DNA from: Nostocoides sp.
GTDB taxonomy: Bacteria > Actinomycetota > Actinomycetes > Actinomycetales > Dermatophilaceae
Reading direction: 5' to 3'
Assembly: GCA_016716625.1 (NCBI GenBank)
Contig: JADJVJ010000001.1
Location: 434,001 to 498,000 of the forward strand
Length of the DNA: 64,000 bases
Below, one piece after another: positions 1 to 9,400 of the stretch; positions within the stretch are counted from its first letter, which is position 1; each line of letters starts with the position of its first letter. The position numbers and the translations under genes were made by a program. The notes below the pieces were generated by a model. It saw only the letters and a list, made by a program, of their open reading frames with translations, made no database searches and was not told the DNA's origin.

Positions 1-78
1 GATGCCGTAGGCCGCGGCACCGTAGAGGGTGCCCCGTCGGGTCTCGTCGCGCTGCGCGGCCCCGTCAGCGGCGCTCAC
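1..78 (-). CDS. Partial EamA/RarD-type transporter (N-terminus only)
   Basis: Only the first 26 codons are inside the window, read on the minus strand from a GTG at 76-78 and running off the left edge. The readable end (RRGTLYGAAAYGI) resembles the start of RarD/EamA drug-metabolite transporters, whose first membrane helix follows a short basic stretch. It is co-directional with korA-korB and starts 32 bases after korB ends, so it may be cotranscribed. The identification rests on a very short stretch and on recall of the family, so it is tentative. Confidence 0.45.
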   Translation of the reverse strand, partial: MSAADGAAQRDETRRGTLYGAAAYGI

Positions 79-109
79 CGGTCACCGAATGGGCCCAGCC
101 ACGGTGTGC

Positions 110-1177
110 TCACGGCACGGTCCAGGTGTCCGGGCCGCGCAGAAGTTGGTCGAGTTCGGCGTCCCCGGAGGCGCCGCCTGCCGCGTGCAGAGCGCTGGCC
201 ACTTGCTCTCGGACCTGATCGTCGTAGGTGGGGCGGCTCACCCGGCGGAAGATGCCCACCGGGACGTGCGCCATCTCCGGGCCGTCAAGCCGGGAGATCG
301 CGAAGGCGTCCGAGGGGTCGGGGTTGGTCGGGTCGTGCACGACCACGGAGCCGGGCGCGCCCGGGGCAGCCGAGCGGTCCACCGCGGCCTCGTCGACGAA
401 CTCGACCCCCCCATGAGCCTTGCGCACGAGAACCTTCCGCTCTCCCTCGGCTCCGACGACGACTTCCTCCCCGGCCTGGAGCCGGACCAACCGAGCCTGT
501 TGCTGGCTGCGGTCCTTGATGAGGTCGAAGGCGCCGTCGTTGAAGATCGGGCAGTTCTGGTAGATCTCGATGAGGGCGGTGCCCTGGTGTTCGTGGGCCG
601 CACGGAGCACGTCCATGAGCAGCGGACGGTCGCTCTCCATGACCCGGGCAACGAACGTCGCCTCGGCGCCGAGGGCGAGCGAGAGCGGGTTGAACGGGGT
701 GTCGACGGATCCGAGCGGCGTTGACTTCGTCACCTGCCCGACCCGGGAGGTCGGGGAGTACTGCCCCTTGGTCAGTCCGTAGATCTGGTTGTTGAAGAGC
801 AGGATCGTGAGGTTGACGTTGCGCCGGATCGCGTGGATGAGGTGGTTGCCGCCGATGGACAGGGCGTCCCCGTCCCCGGTGACGACATACACCTGCAGGT
901 CCGGGCGGGAGGTGGCCAGTCCGGTGGCGATGGCGGGCGCGCGGCCATGGATCGAATGCATCCCGTAGGTCTCGACGTAATACGGGAAACGCGAGGAGCA
1001 GCCGATGCCGGAGACGAAGACGACCTGCTCGCGCGGCACCCCGAGTTCTGGGAGGAAGGCTTGGACGGCGGCGAGGATGACGTAGTCGCCGCAGCCGGGG
1101 CACCAGCGAACCTCCTGGTCGGAGGTGAAGTCCTTCTTCGTCAGCGGCCGCTGCGGCAGGCCGAGGTCGATGCTCAT
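110..1177 (-). CDS. korB: 2-oxoacid:ferredoxin oxidoreductase, beta subunit
   Basis: A 355-residue thiamine-diphosphate subunit of a cytoplasmic 2-oxoacid (probably 2-oxoglutarate) ferredoxin oxidoreductase. It would catalyse oxidative decarboxylation of the oxoacid with CoA, giving acyl-CoA, CO2 and reduced ferredoxin. Visible signatures are WCPGCGDY near residue 27 (first cysteines of the FeS site), a further cysteine in SGIGCSSRF, and the TPP motif TGDGDALSIGG closed about 25 residues later by FNNQIYGLTKGQYSPTS. The start is an ATG overlapping the korA stop by four bases, so the two are translationally coupled. The reduced ferredoxin is a plausible electron source for the NADH-module-less complex I cluster encoded divergently next door. 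The exact oxoacid is inferred from family similarity. Confidence 0.93.
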   Translation of the reverse strand: MSIDLGLPQRPLTKKDFTSDQEVRWCPGCGDYVILAAVQAFLPELGVPREQVVFVSGIGCSSRFPYYVETYGMHSIHGRAPAIATGLATSRPDLQVYVVTGDGDALSIGGNHLIHAIRRNVNLTILLFNNQIYGLTKGQYSPTSRVGQVTKSTPLGSVDTPFNPLSLALGAEATFVARVMESDRPLLMDVLRAAHEHQGTALIEIYQNCPIFNDGAFDLIKDRSQQQARLVRLQAGEEVVVGAEGERKVLVRKAHGGVEFVDEAAVDRSAAPGAPGSVVVHDPTNPDPSDAFAISRLDGPEMAHVPVGIFRRVSRPTYDDQVREQVASALHAAGGASGDAELDQLLRGPDTWTVP

Positions 1178-3042
1178 GCGGACACCTCGCTCAGGTGAGT
1201 CAGGATGACCTCGCCGAGTTCTGTCGTCGCGAACGGGACGCCGCGCACGGCGGTGTGCGAGCGCACGTCGACGAGGTAGCGCGCCCGCAGCAACAGCGCG
1301 AGCTGACCGAGGTTCATCTCGGGCAGAACCACCCGCTCGTATGCCGTGAGCACCCCACCGAGGTTGGCCGGCAGCGGCGCCAGGTGCCGCAGGTGGGCCC
1401 GAGCGACGTGGTGCCCGGCGGCCCGGACGGCGCGCACGGCGGCCGCGATCGGGCCGTAGGTCGAGCCCCAGCCGAGGAGAAGCACCTTGGCCGATCCGCT
1501 CGGGTCATCGACGACGATGTCGGGCACGGTGATCCCGTCGATCTTGGCCTGCCGCAGGCGAACCATGCGGTCGTGGTTGGCGGGGTCGTAGGAGATGTCG
1601 CCGGTGAGGTCGGCCTTCTCGATGCCACCGATGCGGTGTTCCAGGCCGGGGGTGCCGGGCAGCGCCCATGGTCGGGCGAGGGTGAGCGGGTCCCGGGCGT
1701 ACGGGTGGAAGGTGGGGGAGCCGTCGGGGGTCACCGCGTTGGGCTCGGTGGTGAACTCGACGGTGAGTTCGGGGAGGTCGGCGATCGCGGGGACGGACCA
1801 GGGCTCTGAGCCGTTGGCGAGGTAGCCGTCGGAGAGCACCAGAACCGGGGTGCGGTACGTGGTCGCGATCCGGACCGCGTCCAGGGCGGCGTCGAAACAG
1901 TCGGCAGGAGTCTGTGGGGCAATGACCGCGACCGGGCTCTCGCCGTTGCGGCCGTGCAGCGCCTGGAGCAGGTCGGCCTGTTCGGTCTTGGTCGGCAGAC
2001 CCGTCGAGGGGCCGCCGCGTTGCACATCGATGACGACGAGCGGGAGTTCGAGCGAGACCGCAAGCCCGATCGTCTCCGCTTTGAGGGCCAGACCCGGACC
2101 GGAGGTCGAGGTCACTCCGAGGGCTCCGCCGAAACTTGCCCCGAGCGCCATCCCGACGGCGGCGATCTCGTCCTCGGCCTGCAGGGTGGTCACCCCGAAC
2201 CGCTTGAGCCCGGAGAGGGTGTGCAGGATGTCCGAGGCCGGGGTGATCGGATACGACCCGAGGACCAGCGGAAGCCCGCTGCGGTGGGCCGCCGCGACGA
2301 GCCCGAGCGCGAGTGCGGTGTTGCCGGTGACGTTGCGGTAAGTGCCCGCGGCCATGGGTGCCGGTGACACGGCATACGTGGAGGCGAACTCCTCGGTGGT
2401 CTCCCCGAAGTTCCACCCGGCGCGCAGGGCAGCAACGTTGGCCGCGAGAACCTCCGGCTTCGAGGTGAACTTGCCTGCGAGGAAGGCCTCGGTCGGCTCG
2501 ATGGGCCGGGAGTACATCCAGGAGAGCAGGCCGAGCGCGAACATGTTCTTCGCGCGCTCCTTCTCCTTGCGGGTGAGGGCGCTGGTGGTGGCGAGCGCTT
2601 CGACGGTGATCGAGGTGAGCGCCACCGGGTGGACCTGCCAGGAGTCGAGCGAACCGTCCTCGAGCGGGTTGGTCTGGTATCCGACCTTGGCGAGGTTGCG
2701 GGTGGTGAACTCGTCGCTGTTGGCGATGATGGTCGCGCCCCGGGGGAGGTCGGCGAGGTTGGCGCGCAGAGCAGCCGGGTTCATCGCGACGAGGACGTCG
2801 GGGGCGTCTCCGGGGGTGAGCACATCGTGGTCGGCGAAGTGCAACTGGAAGGAGGAGACCCCCGGCAGGGTGCCCTGGGGTGCGCGGATCTCGGCCGGGA
2901 AGTTCGGCAGCGTGGAGAGGTCGTTGCCGAGCCGGGCGGTGTCCGAGGTGAACCGGTCCCCGGTGAGTTGCATACCGTCTCCGGAGTCGCCGGCGAAGCG
3001 GATGACGACGCGGCGGAGCGTCTGGACCGGCTTACTGCTCAC
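1174..3042 (-). CDS. korA: 2-oxoacid:ferredoxin oxidoreductase, fused gamma/alpha subunit
   Basis: A 622-residue partner of KorB. The N-terminal ~190 residues are the gamma domain (RFAGDSGDGMQLTGD near residue 17, PAEIRAPQG). The rest is the alpha (pyrimidine-binding) domain with the GSYPITPASDILH motif around residue 260 and QAEDEIAAVGMALGAS. A fused gamma-alpha chain of about 620 residues is the usual KorA/OorA layout in actinobacteria. It starts at GTG 3040-3042, 92 bases from the divergent nuoA start, so the two transcription units share one short intergenic region. Function in oxygen-tolerant 2-oxoglutarate oxidation follows from mycobacterial KorAB; it is not shown directly here. Confidence 0.93.
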   Translation of the reverse strand: MSSKPVQTLRRVVIRFAGDSGDGMQLTGDRFTSDTARLGNDLSTLPNFPAEIRAPQGTLPGVSSFQLHFADHDVLTPGDAPDVLVAMNPAALRANLADLPRGATIIANSDEFTTRNLAKVGYQTNPLEDGSLDSWQVHPVALTSITVEALATTSALTRKEKERAKNMFALGLLSWMYSRPIEPTEAFLAGKFTSKPEVLAANVAALRAGWNFGETTEEFASTYAVSPAPMAAGTYRNVTGNTALALGLVAAAHRSGLPLVLGSYPITPASDILHTLSGLKRFGVTTLQAEDEIAAVGMALGASFGGALGVTSTSGPGLALKAETIGLAVSLELPLVVIDVQRGGPSTGLPTKTEQADLLQALHGRNGESPVAVIAPQTPADCFDAALDAVRIATTYRTPVLVLSDGYLANGSEPWSVPAIADLPELTVEFTTEPNAVTPDGSPTFHPYARDPLTLARPWALPGTPGLEHRIGGIEKADLTGDISYDPANHDRMVRLRQAKIDGITVPDIVVDDPSGSAKVLLLGWGSTYGPIAAAVRAVRAAGHHVARAHLRHLAPLPANLGGVLTAYERVVLPEMNLGQLALLLRARYLVDVRSHTAVRGVPFATTELGEVILTHLSEVSA

Positions 3043-3121
3043 GAGGCACCTGCTTGTCGGACGTCATGGGACCGACGCTCATCGTACGTCCGTCGACGCC
3101 CTCGGTCGGGGATGGTCCACG

Positions 3122-3127
3122 TAGGCT
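3122..3127 (+). promoter_or_regulatory. -10 box of nuoA (leaderless promoter)
   Basis: TAGGCT ends 7 bases before the nuoA ATG at 3135, so transcription would begin at or next to the start codon. No ribosome binding site is visible between them. The same arrangement recurs at nuoB, nuoC, coxD, the response regulator and hadA. Confidence 0.45.
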
Positions 3128-3134
3128 TGCCTTC

Positions 3135-3488
3135 ATGAGCGGGTATGCCGTCGTCGCCGCGGTCATCGGTGCGGGAATCCTCCTCGTCGTTGCGGCCATG
3201 ACCGCGCGCCGCCTGTTGGCCCCGCGAGCGGTCACTCCGGCCGGCCGGACGACATACGAGTCGGGGATCGACCCGGTCGGGGAGGGCTGGGCGCAGAGCC
3301 AGGTGCGCTACCTCTCCTACGCCTTCCTCTATGTCGTGTTCGCGGTCGACGCGGTCTATCTCTTCCCGTGGGCGCTGGTGGCTCGGGAGTTGGGCATGCG
3401 GGCCCTGATCGCGGTGGCGGTCTTCGTCGGGATCGTCCTCGTCGGGCTGCTGCACGCCGCTCGCCGCGGGCTGCTGCGCTGGACCTGA
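3135..3488 (+). CDS. nuoA: NADH-quinone oxidoreductase subunit A (complex I-like)
   Basis: A 117-residue integral membrane protein with three predicted helices (about residues 3-25, 60-82 and 90-110). It carries the family signature TYESGIDPVG in the loop after helix 1 and the acidic FAVDAVYLFPW helix. NuoA helps to form the membrane entrance of the quinone channel together with NuoH and NuoJ. The ATG at 3135 was chosen over an upstream in-frame ATG because the protein then starts directly with helix 1 and a -10 box lies 7 bases upstream. It is separated from nuoB by a regulator-ABC transporter cassette, which is unusual for a nuo operon. Confidence 0.92.
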   Translation: MSGYAVVAAVIGAGILLVVAAMTARRLLAPRAVTPAGRTTYESGIDPVGEGWAQSQVRYLSYAFLYVVFAVDAVYLFPWALVARELGMRALIAVAVFVGIVLVGLLHAARRGLLRWT

Positions 3489-3496
3489 GGGGTTCC

Positions 3497-3511
3497 CTAG
3501 CAGAGCTTAGG
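3497..3511 (+). repeat. 15-bp intergenic repeat CTAGCAGA-type, copy 1
   Basis: CTAGCAGAGCTTAGG immediately downstream of the nuoA stop. Two near-identical copies lie upstream of nuoB at 5676-5689 and 5736-5750, always outside genes. The tetramer CTAG is scarce in high-GC genomes, which makes three copies stand out. The function is unknown; an operator or a remnant of the duplication that brought in the cassette are both possible. Confidence 0.45.
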
Positions 3512-3552
3512 TCGGCCCTCAGGGGTCGCTGAGCTGTGCCCTCAGGGTCGAT

Positions 3553-3598
3553 TTGACAGGAGCCTTGGTGGCATGGTTCATTAGTGGAGTAATGAACC
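3553..3598 (+). promoter_or_regulatory. Promoter and operator of the GntR-ABC operon
   Basis: A consensus -35 TTGACA (3553-3558) is followed about 18 bases later by a -10-like TTCATT. The -10 lies inside a perfect inverted repeat: GGTTCATTA (3575-3583), six bases, TAATGAACC (3590-3598). YtrA-subfamily GntR regulators are known to bind such long-spaced palindromes. The position over the -10 implies autorepression by the regulator encoded 14 bases downstream. Confidence 0.7.
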
Positions 3599-3611
3599 AA
3601 CAAGGAGTCCG

Positions 3612-3974
3612 ATGAGCCCCGCCCCCGACGGCCGGCCGATCTTCCTGGAGATCGCCGACCGCATCGCCGACGACATCCTCGTCGGGCTCTATGCCGAGGA
3701 GACCCAGGTCCCCTCGACCACCGAACTGTCCGTGCACTACCGGATCAACCCGGCGACGGCGGGCAAGGCCCTCAACCGCCTCGTCGACGACGGCATCGTC
3801 TACAAGCGGCGCGGCCTGGGGATGTTCGTCGTGACCGGTGCACCCGAAGCCCTGCGCGCCCGCCGCCGAGCCGCCTTCACCGACGAGTACGTCCGCCCCT
3901 TCCTCGCCGAGGGTGCCCGCTTGGGGCTCACCCTCGAGGAGATCCTCGACCTCATCCGAAAGGACCAGCGATGA
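3612..3974 (+). CDS. GntR family (YtrA-type) transcriptional regulator
   Basis: A 120-residue DNA-binding repressor. An N-terminal winged helix-turn-helix spans roughly residues 10-75 (IFLEIADRIADDILVG, VPSTTELSVHYRINPATAGK, LVDDGIVYKRRGLGMFV). It is followed by a short helical dimerisation tail instead of a large effector domain, which is the hallmark of the YtrA subfamily. It overlaps the ABC ATPase by four bases and is preceded by a perfect palindrome over its own promoter. The likely job is repression of this ABC operon, which in YtrA relatives responds to cell-envelope-active compounds. The inducing signal cannot be read from the sequence. Confidence 0.9.
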   Translation: MSPAPDGRPIFLEIADRIADDILVGLYAEETQVPSTTELSVHYRINPATAGKALNRLVDDGIVYKRRGLGMFVVTGAPEALRARRRAAFTDEYVRPFLAEGARLGLTLEEILDLIRKDQR

Positions 3975-4902
3975 CCCCCACACCCGCCGCCCACGACGGG
4001 ATCGAGCTCACCGCGGTGACCAAGAACTTCGGGTCCCACCGGGTCCTCACCGGAGTGACCGCGCACCTGCCCGCGGGCCGGATCTACGGCCTGCTCGGCG
4101 CGAACGGCGTCGGCAAGACCACGCTCATGTCCCTCATCACCACCCACGCCTTCCGCACCGGCGGAGCATCCTCGTCGACGGTCAGGACCCGGTGGAAAAC
4201 GCCGAGATCCTCCAGCGGATGTGTTTCGTGCGGGAGGACCAGCGTTACAACGACGCCTTCTCGGTGCGCGACATCCTTGCCGTCGCCCCGGCGTTCTATC
4301 CGACCTGGTCCAGCGAGGTCGCCGACCGGCTCACCGAACGCTTCCGCCTGCCGATGCGGACCAGGTCCAAGAAACTCTCCCGCGGTCAGCGCTCCGCCCT
4401 CGCCATCACCATCGCGCTCGCCAGCCGCGCGGCATACACCTTCCTCGACGAGCCCTACCTCGGTCTCGATGCCTCCTCCCGGGCGATCTTCTATGAGGAG
4501 TTGGTCGGTGAGTATGCCGTCCACCCGCGCACCGTGATCCTCTCGACCCACCTCATCGACGAGGCCGCGGCGCTCATGGAGGAGGTCCTCATCCTCGACG
4601 AGGGCCGAATCGTGCTCCAGACCGGGGTCGAGGAAGCCAGTCGGGGCTCATTTATCGTCCGGGGCCGGGAGGCCGAAGTGCGCACCCTGGTCGCCGACCG
4701 TGACATCCTCACCGAGCGCCGTCTCGGCGGTTTGCTCTCGGTCACCGTCCGCGGTGAGCTGCGCGAGGACGACCACGAACTCGCCGAGGAACTGCGCCTC
4801 TCGCTGGAGTCGGCGAGCCTGCAGGACTTCGTCGCCGCCCTCGGCATCCACTCCCTCGACCGAGCGACCGACCGCCCCGAAACCTTGGAGAAGGCGTCAT
4901 GA
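3971..4902 (+). CDS. ABC transporter ATP-binding protein (one frameshift)
   Basis: ATPase of a YtrA-controlled ABC transporter. Walker A (GANGVGKTTLM, about residue 38) is in the starting frame. The signature motif LSRGQRSA and Walker B TFLDEPYLGLD lie in the next frame. Continuity is restored by adding one G in the run at 4160-4164, where TGGSILVDG is expected, so one base seems deleted. Either a sequencing error or a real inactivating mutation is possible; the rest of the roughly 310-residue protein is intact up to its overlap with the permease gene. The start ATG overlaps the regulator stop by four bases. The transported substrate is unknown. Confidence 0.82.
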
Positions 4903-5615
4903 CCTACATCCGGCGCAGCCTGCGCCTCTACCTGGCCAACAGGAGCTGGGCCCTGTACACCCCCCTCTACATCCTCGGGATCATGACGATGTTCTCCGTC
5001 ATCATCGCCGGCATCATCGGGATCAGCGTCGGCTACCCGCTCCCGGACGACATTGTGCAGAACATGCGCTACAACGGCGGCGCCCTCTACGCTCCGCCCG
5101 GCTTCCTCTTCTCCGTCGGGGTCCTGGCGATGAACCGGAACTTCTCCATGGCGCTTGCCTTCGGCAGCACCCGCCGCGACCTATGGCTCGGAACGAGCAT
5201 CGGATTCCTCATCACCTCCACCCTGGTCGGCCTCGGGTCCCTGGTATTCCTGGCGCTCGAGCGGGCCACCGATCACTGGTTCATCGGAGCCCGGGCGTTC
5301 GACGTGCAGTTCCTCGCGGAGGGGGACCTCGTCCGGACGTTCACCACGATGTTCCTCCTCGCGATCCTGTCCCTGTATGCCGGCGCCTTCTTCGGTACCG
5401 TCTTCCGGGCGTTCGGGACGGTCTGGACCGCCGTGAGCGCGATCCTGGTCACGCTCGCCCTGCTTGGGGTCATCGCGCTCGCCGTCTGGCAGTCCTCGCT
5501 GACCAGCGAGCTCTGGGACTCCCTCGGGGCCTGGCTGCTGCTCAATATCGCCGCCGTGCTGGCCCTGCTCGCCGCAGCCGGCAGCTATGCGGTGAACCGG
5601 CGGGCCGTCGTCTGA
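4899..5615 (+). CDS. ABC transporter permease, YtrA-linked
   Basis: A 238-residue hydrophobic protein with about six membrane helices. Clear segments fall near residues 20-45 (LYILGIMTMFSVIIAGIIGI), 65-80, 105-125, 155-175, 180-200 and 210-230. It starts at an ATG overlapping the ATPase stop by four bases. Sequence similarity to a named family is weak by eye; the assignment as the membrane half of the ABC transporter rests on topology and gene order. This operon sits between nuoA and nuoB and probably has nothing to do with respiration. Confidence 0.75.
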   Translation: MTYIRRSLRLYLANRSWALYTPLYILGIMTMFSVIIAGIIGISVGYPLPDDIVQNMRYNGGALYAPPGFLFSVGVLAMNRNFSMALAFGSTRRDLWLGTSIGFLITSTLVGLGSLVFLALERATDHWFIGARAFDVQFLAEGDLVRTFTTMFLLAILSLYAGAFFGTVFRAFGTVWTAVSAILVTLALLGVIALAVWQSSLTSELWDSLGAWLLLNIAAVLALLAAAGSYAVNRRAVV

Positions 5616-5675
5616 GGCCTCAGCGCTCGCGCTCAATCTCCCTCCCTCCATCCCCCTCCCTTGATGCAACCTCTT

Positions 5676-5750
5676 CTAGCAGACCTTGGCTTCAGGACCG
5701 CATGATGCATCCTTCGGTCGTGAAGCTCACCCTTGCTAGCAGAGGTTAGG
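5676..5750 (+). repeat. CTAGCAGA-type repeat, copies 2 and 3, upstream of nuoB
   Basis: The intergenic space 5616-5830 has no gene. It holds a pyrimidine-rich stretch (5638-5661) and two copies of the 15-bp motif found after nuoA: 5676-5689 (CTAGCAGACCTTGG) and 5736-5750 (CTAGCAGAGGTTAGG). They are 60 bases apart, on the same strand as copy 1. Confidence 0.45.
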
Positions 5751-5818
5751 GGTCCGCCGGAGGGAGGAGGAGCGTGCGTCGCCAGGAGCGTGGGCTCGGC
5801 GGGCCAGCCGCGGGTGGG

Positions 5819-5824
5819 TATGGT
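5819..5824 (+). promoter_or_regulatory. -10 box of nuoB (leaderless promoter)
   Basis: TATGGT ends 6 bases before the nuoB ATG at 5831, suggesting that nuoB has its own leaderless promoter after the cassette that separates it from nuoA. Confidence 0.4.
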
Positions 5825-5830
5825 CGGTCC

Positions 5831-6418
5831 ATGAGTATGCCGGTCGACCTGCCCACCCCGCGGGTCGGGGCTGTCACGGCATACGCGCCCAAACCCATCC
5901 GGGTGGTGCTCAACTGGGGTCGCCGCTACTCGCTCTGGGTGTTCAACTTCGGGCTAGCGTGCTGCGCTATCGAGTTCATCGCCACGAGCATGGGCCGGCA
6001 CGACTTCATGCGGCTCGGGGTCATCCCGTTCGCTCCCGGACCCCGGCAGGCTGACCTCATGGTCGTCTCCGGCACCGTCACCGACAAGATGGCGCCCTCC
6101 ATCCGGCGGCTCTACGACCAGATGCCCGAACCCAAGTACGTCATCTCCTTCGGCGCGTGCTCGAACTCCGGGGGCCCCTACTGGGACTCCTACTCGGTGA
6201 CCAAGGGCGTCGATCAGCTCATCCCCGTGGATGTCTATGTCCCCGGCTGCCCGCCACGGCCCGAGGCCCTCCTCCAAGGCATCATCAAGCTCCAGGAGAA
6301 GATCGCCGCCGAGCGCCTCAGCGCGCGCGGGATCGCGCAGCGGCAACCGGCCCGGTATGCCGCCACGCGCACCGCCAGCGCCGGCGAAGTCACCCGCCCC
6401 CTGGTCCAGCGTTCCTGA
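5831..6418 (+). CDS. nuoB: NADH-quinone oxidoreductase subunit B (complex I-like)
   Basis: A 195-residue subunit carrying the N2 [4Fe-4S] cluster next to the quinone site. The cluster ligands are visible: the tandem cysteines in LACCAIEF, one in GACSNSGGPYWDSYS, and one in PGCPPRPEA. The ATG at 5831 is preferred over an upstream in-frame GTG because of the -10 box just before it and the usual NuoB N-terminus. The last ~30 residues (from SARGIAQRQ) are a basic tail beyond the conserved fold. NuoB normally packs against NuoD, but no nuoD is encoded in this window. Confidence 0.93.
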   Translation: MSMPVDLPTPRVGAVTAYAPKPIRVVLNWGRRYSLWVFNFGLACCAIEFIATSMGRHDFMRLGVIPFAPGPRQADLMVVSGTVTDKMAPSIRRLYDQMPEPKYVISFGACSNSGGPYWDSYSVTKGVDQLIPVDVYVPGCPPRPEALLQGIIKLQEKIAAERLSARGIAQRQPARYAATRTASAGEVTRPLVQRS

Positions 6419-6432
6419 GGGGCCGACCCGCG

Positions 6433-9400
6433 GTGACCATGCTCCGGCTGGCGTGGGGCCGTGTCCGCGAACATCGGGCGGCCCTGGCCGCGGTGGGCCT
6501 GACGATGGTCGCCAGCCTGCTCGCCATCGCCGCGCTGGCGGTGCTCACCGACCGAGTCGCGGCCTCGGCCGTGGAAGCCTCGGTCCTCAGCGCTCCCGCC
6601 GATCAACGCTCCGTGCTCGCTGCGGCCCCCACCTCGCCGCCGGCGCTCGCCACGGTCGATACCTCCGTGCGGGCCGCGACCGGCGGCTCGGTGCAGGGCG
6701 GGGTGCTCCGCGCCACGATCGCCGGACCGCTCAGCATCGCCGGGGAATCGAGCACCGCCCGGGCCCAACTCGCCGACCTTTCGGATCTGCCCTCGCAGGG
6801 CACGCTCTCCGCGGGGCGATGGCCCACGGCCCCGGTCACCTCAGGACCGATCGAGGTCGTCCTGCCGACAACCACCCTGCGCGACCTGGGATGGGCGGTG
6901 GGCCGCACACAGACGCTGACCCCACTGAGTTCCACCGGGGGAGCCCCCGTGAAGGTCAGCATCGTCGGGAGCGTGGACGTCAGCCCCGAGCAGTCCAGCG
7001 CATGGACCCAGCTGGGCCTGGTCACCGGCGGCCTCCGGCAGGGGGACTACCCGACCTACGGCCCGTTCCTGACCGCCGCCGGTGTCCTGGTCTCCCAGCC
7101 CGGTCGGGAGAGCTCGACCTCGTGGCTGTGGCAGCCCGACCTCACCGGGCTGTCCGCCGGCACCCTCGCCGGGACCCGGGCCGACATCGAGCGGGCGGTG
7201 GCGCAATGGAGCACCCTCCCCGGGCTCTCGCCGACCACCATCCGGACCGCGTTGCCCGATCTGTTGACTCAAGCTCAGCGCACCAGCGAACGCGCGTCCC
7301 TAGTCACCCTCACGCCGACCCTGCTGGTCCTGCTCCTCGGTGCCGTTGCCCTCGCCGTCTCGGCGGCCCTCATGGCCAGCCTCCGTGAGGAGGAAACCCG
7401 CCTCCTGCGGGCCCGGGGTGGCGGAGCGGGTCAGGTGGCCCAGCTCGCCGTGATCGAAGGCCTCGGGCTCGCCCTGCCCGCTGCCCTGCTCGCCGTCCTG
7501 GCCACCGTGCTCGGTGCCGGCAGCCTCGTGCACTCCACCGGCCTCCCGGCCCTGCGCGGCGGCGCGCGGGAAGTCACCCGGACGGTGCTCACCAGCGGCG
7601 CCCTCGTCGCCGGCACCGTGGTGGCCGTCGTGCTCGTTGTGCTGGCCGCCCTGCGCTCGGGCCACCTGCGCAGCGATCGGGTCCTCAGCACCCGGATCGT
7701 GTCTGTCGCGGCCGATCTCGTGCTCCTCGCCCTGGGGGCCCTCGGCGTGCTTCAACTGCGCCGTTACCGAGACTCCGGAGGACTCACCGTCGACCCGCTG
7801 ACCGTGCTCGCCCCGGCCCTGGTCATCGGCGGGCTCGCCGTCCTCGCGCTCCGCGTGATCCCGCTCATCGCCCGGACCGCCACGGTGCTCGCTCACCGGT
7901 CCCGTGGCCTGCGCCTGGCATGGGCCTCCTGGCAGATCGCCCGCCGGGTCGAGGCCCAGCGGGGGGCACTCCTGCTCGTCATGCTCGCCGTCGCGGCGCT
8001 CTCGCTCTCGCTGTCGTATGCCGCGACCGCGGAGCGCGCCCTGAGGGACCAGACCGCGTTCGCGGCCGGCGCGCCACTGCGGGTGGAGCCGGGAGCGGAA
8101 GTCAAGCACGCCCCGCTGCTGGCGAGCCGCTACGCCCAACTCTCCGGTGGGGCTGAGAACGTCATGCCGCTCTTCCGGTCCCAAGGCTCGGTCGGCGAAA
8201 GCGACCAAGTGAGCATCCTCGCCGCAGACCTCACGACAGAGGTGCTGCGCCCGCGCGCGGACCTCCTCGGCGGCGCCGATTGGGCCCAACTGCGGGCGCG
8301 GCTGGTCGGCGCCCGACCGGCGACGGCATACGGGCTGGAGTTGCCGGTGGGCGCCCGCACCCTCGAGGTCTCCGCAGACTTCCTTCCCGTGGGGGACGGT
8401 TTCCTCGGGCCACCCAACGGCGCCCAGGCCATCCTGGAGAACGAGGACGGCCTGCGCTGGGCGGTCACCCTGGACGTTCCGGACTTTCGGGGTGGCGTGT
8501 TCCAGGGGTCGGGGGCCAGGCTGAACGCCACCGGTGACCTCGTCGCCCCGGGTGACCCCCCGCTGGGCCGGGTACGCCTCATCGCGGTCACGGCAACCCT
8601 TTTCCGTGACACCTCCGCCGCGAACACCGTCAACGTGACATCGGTCAAGGTCGACGGCACCCCGCTTGCCGGGGCGGATCGGCTGGTGTCGCTGCCCGCG
8701 AGTGCCGTGCTGGCTCTTGGCCCGCCGCCACCCAAGGTCCCCCGCGTCCCGGTCGCGGTCACCTCCGCCGTTGCCGCCGCCGCGGACCTGCAGGTCGGCG
8801 GCACCTTCGCCCTGCCCGTCCAGGGTCGCCAGGTGACCGCGCAGATCGTCGGGATCATGGACTTCCTCCCGACCGCGGACGACCCCACGCTGGGGATCCT
8901 TGCCGACCTGCCGACCCTCAACACCGCCCTCGACGTGGTCCAGGGGGCCTCGAGCGGGCCGATCGCGCTCATCCCCCAGCAGTGGTGGCTGGCGCCCACG
9001 GATATCGCCGCGGCCCGCGCCGCACTCCTCGACTCCCCTCGCCTGGCGGTCAGCCGTGTTGACCAGAGCGATCTGCTGCGCGCCGCTCAGGCGTCGCCGG
9101 TTCGCGCCGGGATGGTCTCGGTCATGGGTCTGCTCTCGCTGGCCGCGGCGGTCCTCGCGGTCCTCGGCTTCGGGGCCACCACCTCGGCGCTGGGCCGGGC
9201 TCGTCGCCGTGAGGGGGCCGTGCTCGACGCCCTCGGGTTCGCACCGACCCGGCTGCGGGGCGCGCTGGTGACCGAACGGGCCGCCGTCGTCGTCCTCGCC
9301 GTCGCGGTGGGGGCGGTGGTCGGGACGCTGACGGCATACCTGACCCTCCCGCTCCTGCTCGCCGCCGACGGGCGGGCTCAGGTGCCGCCGGTGATCGTCG

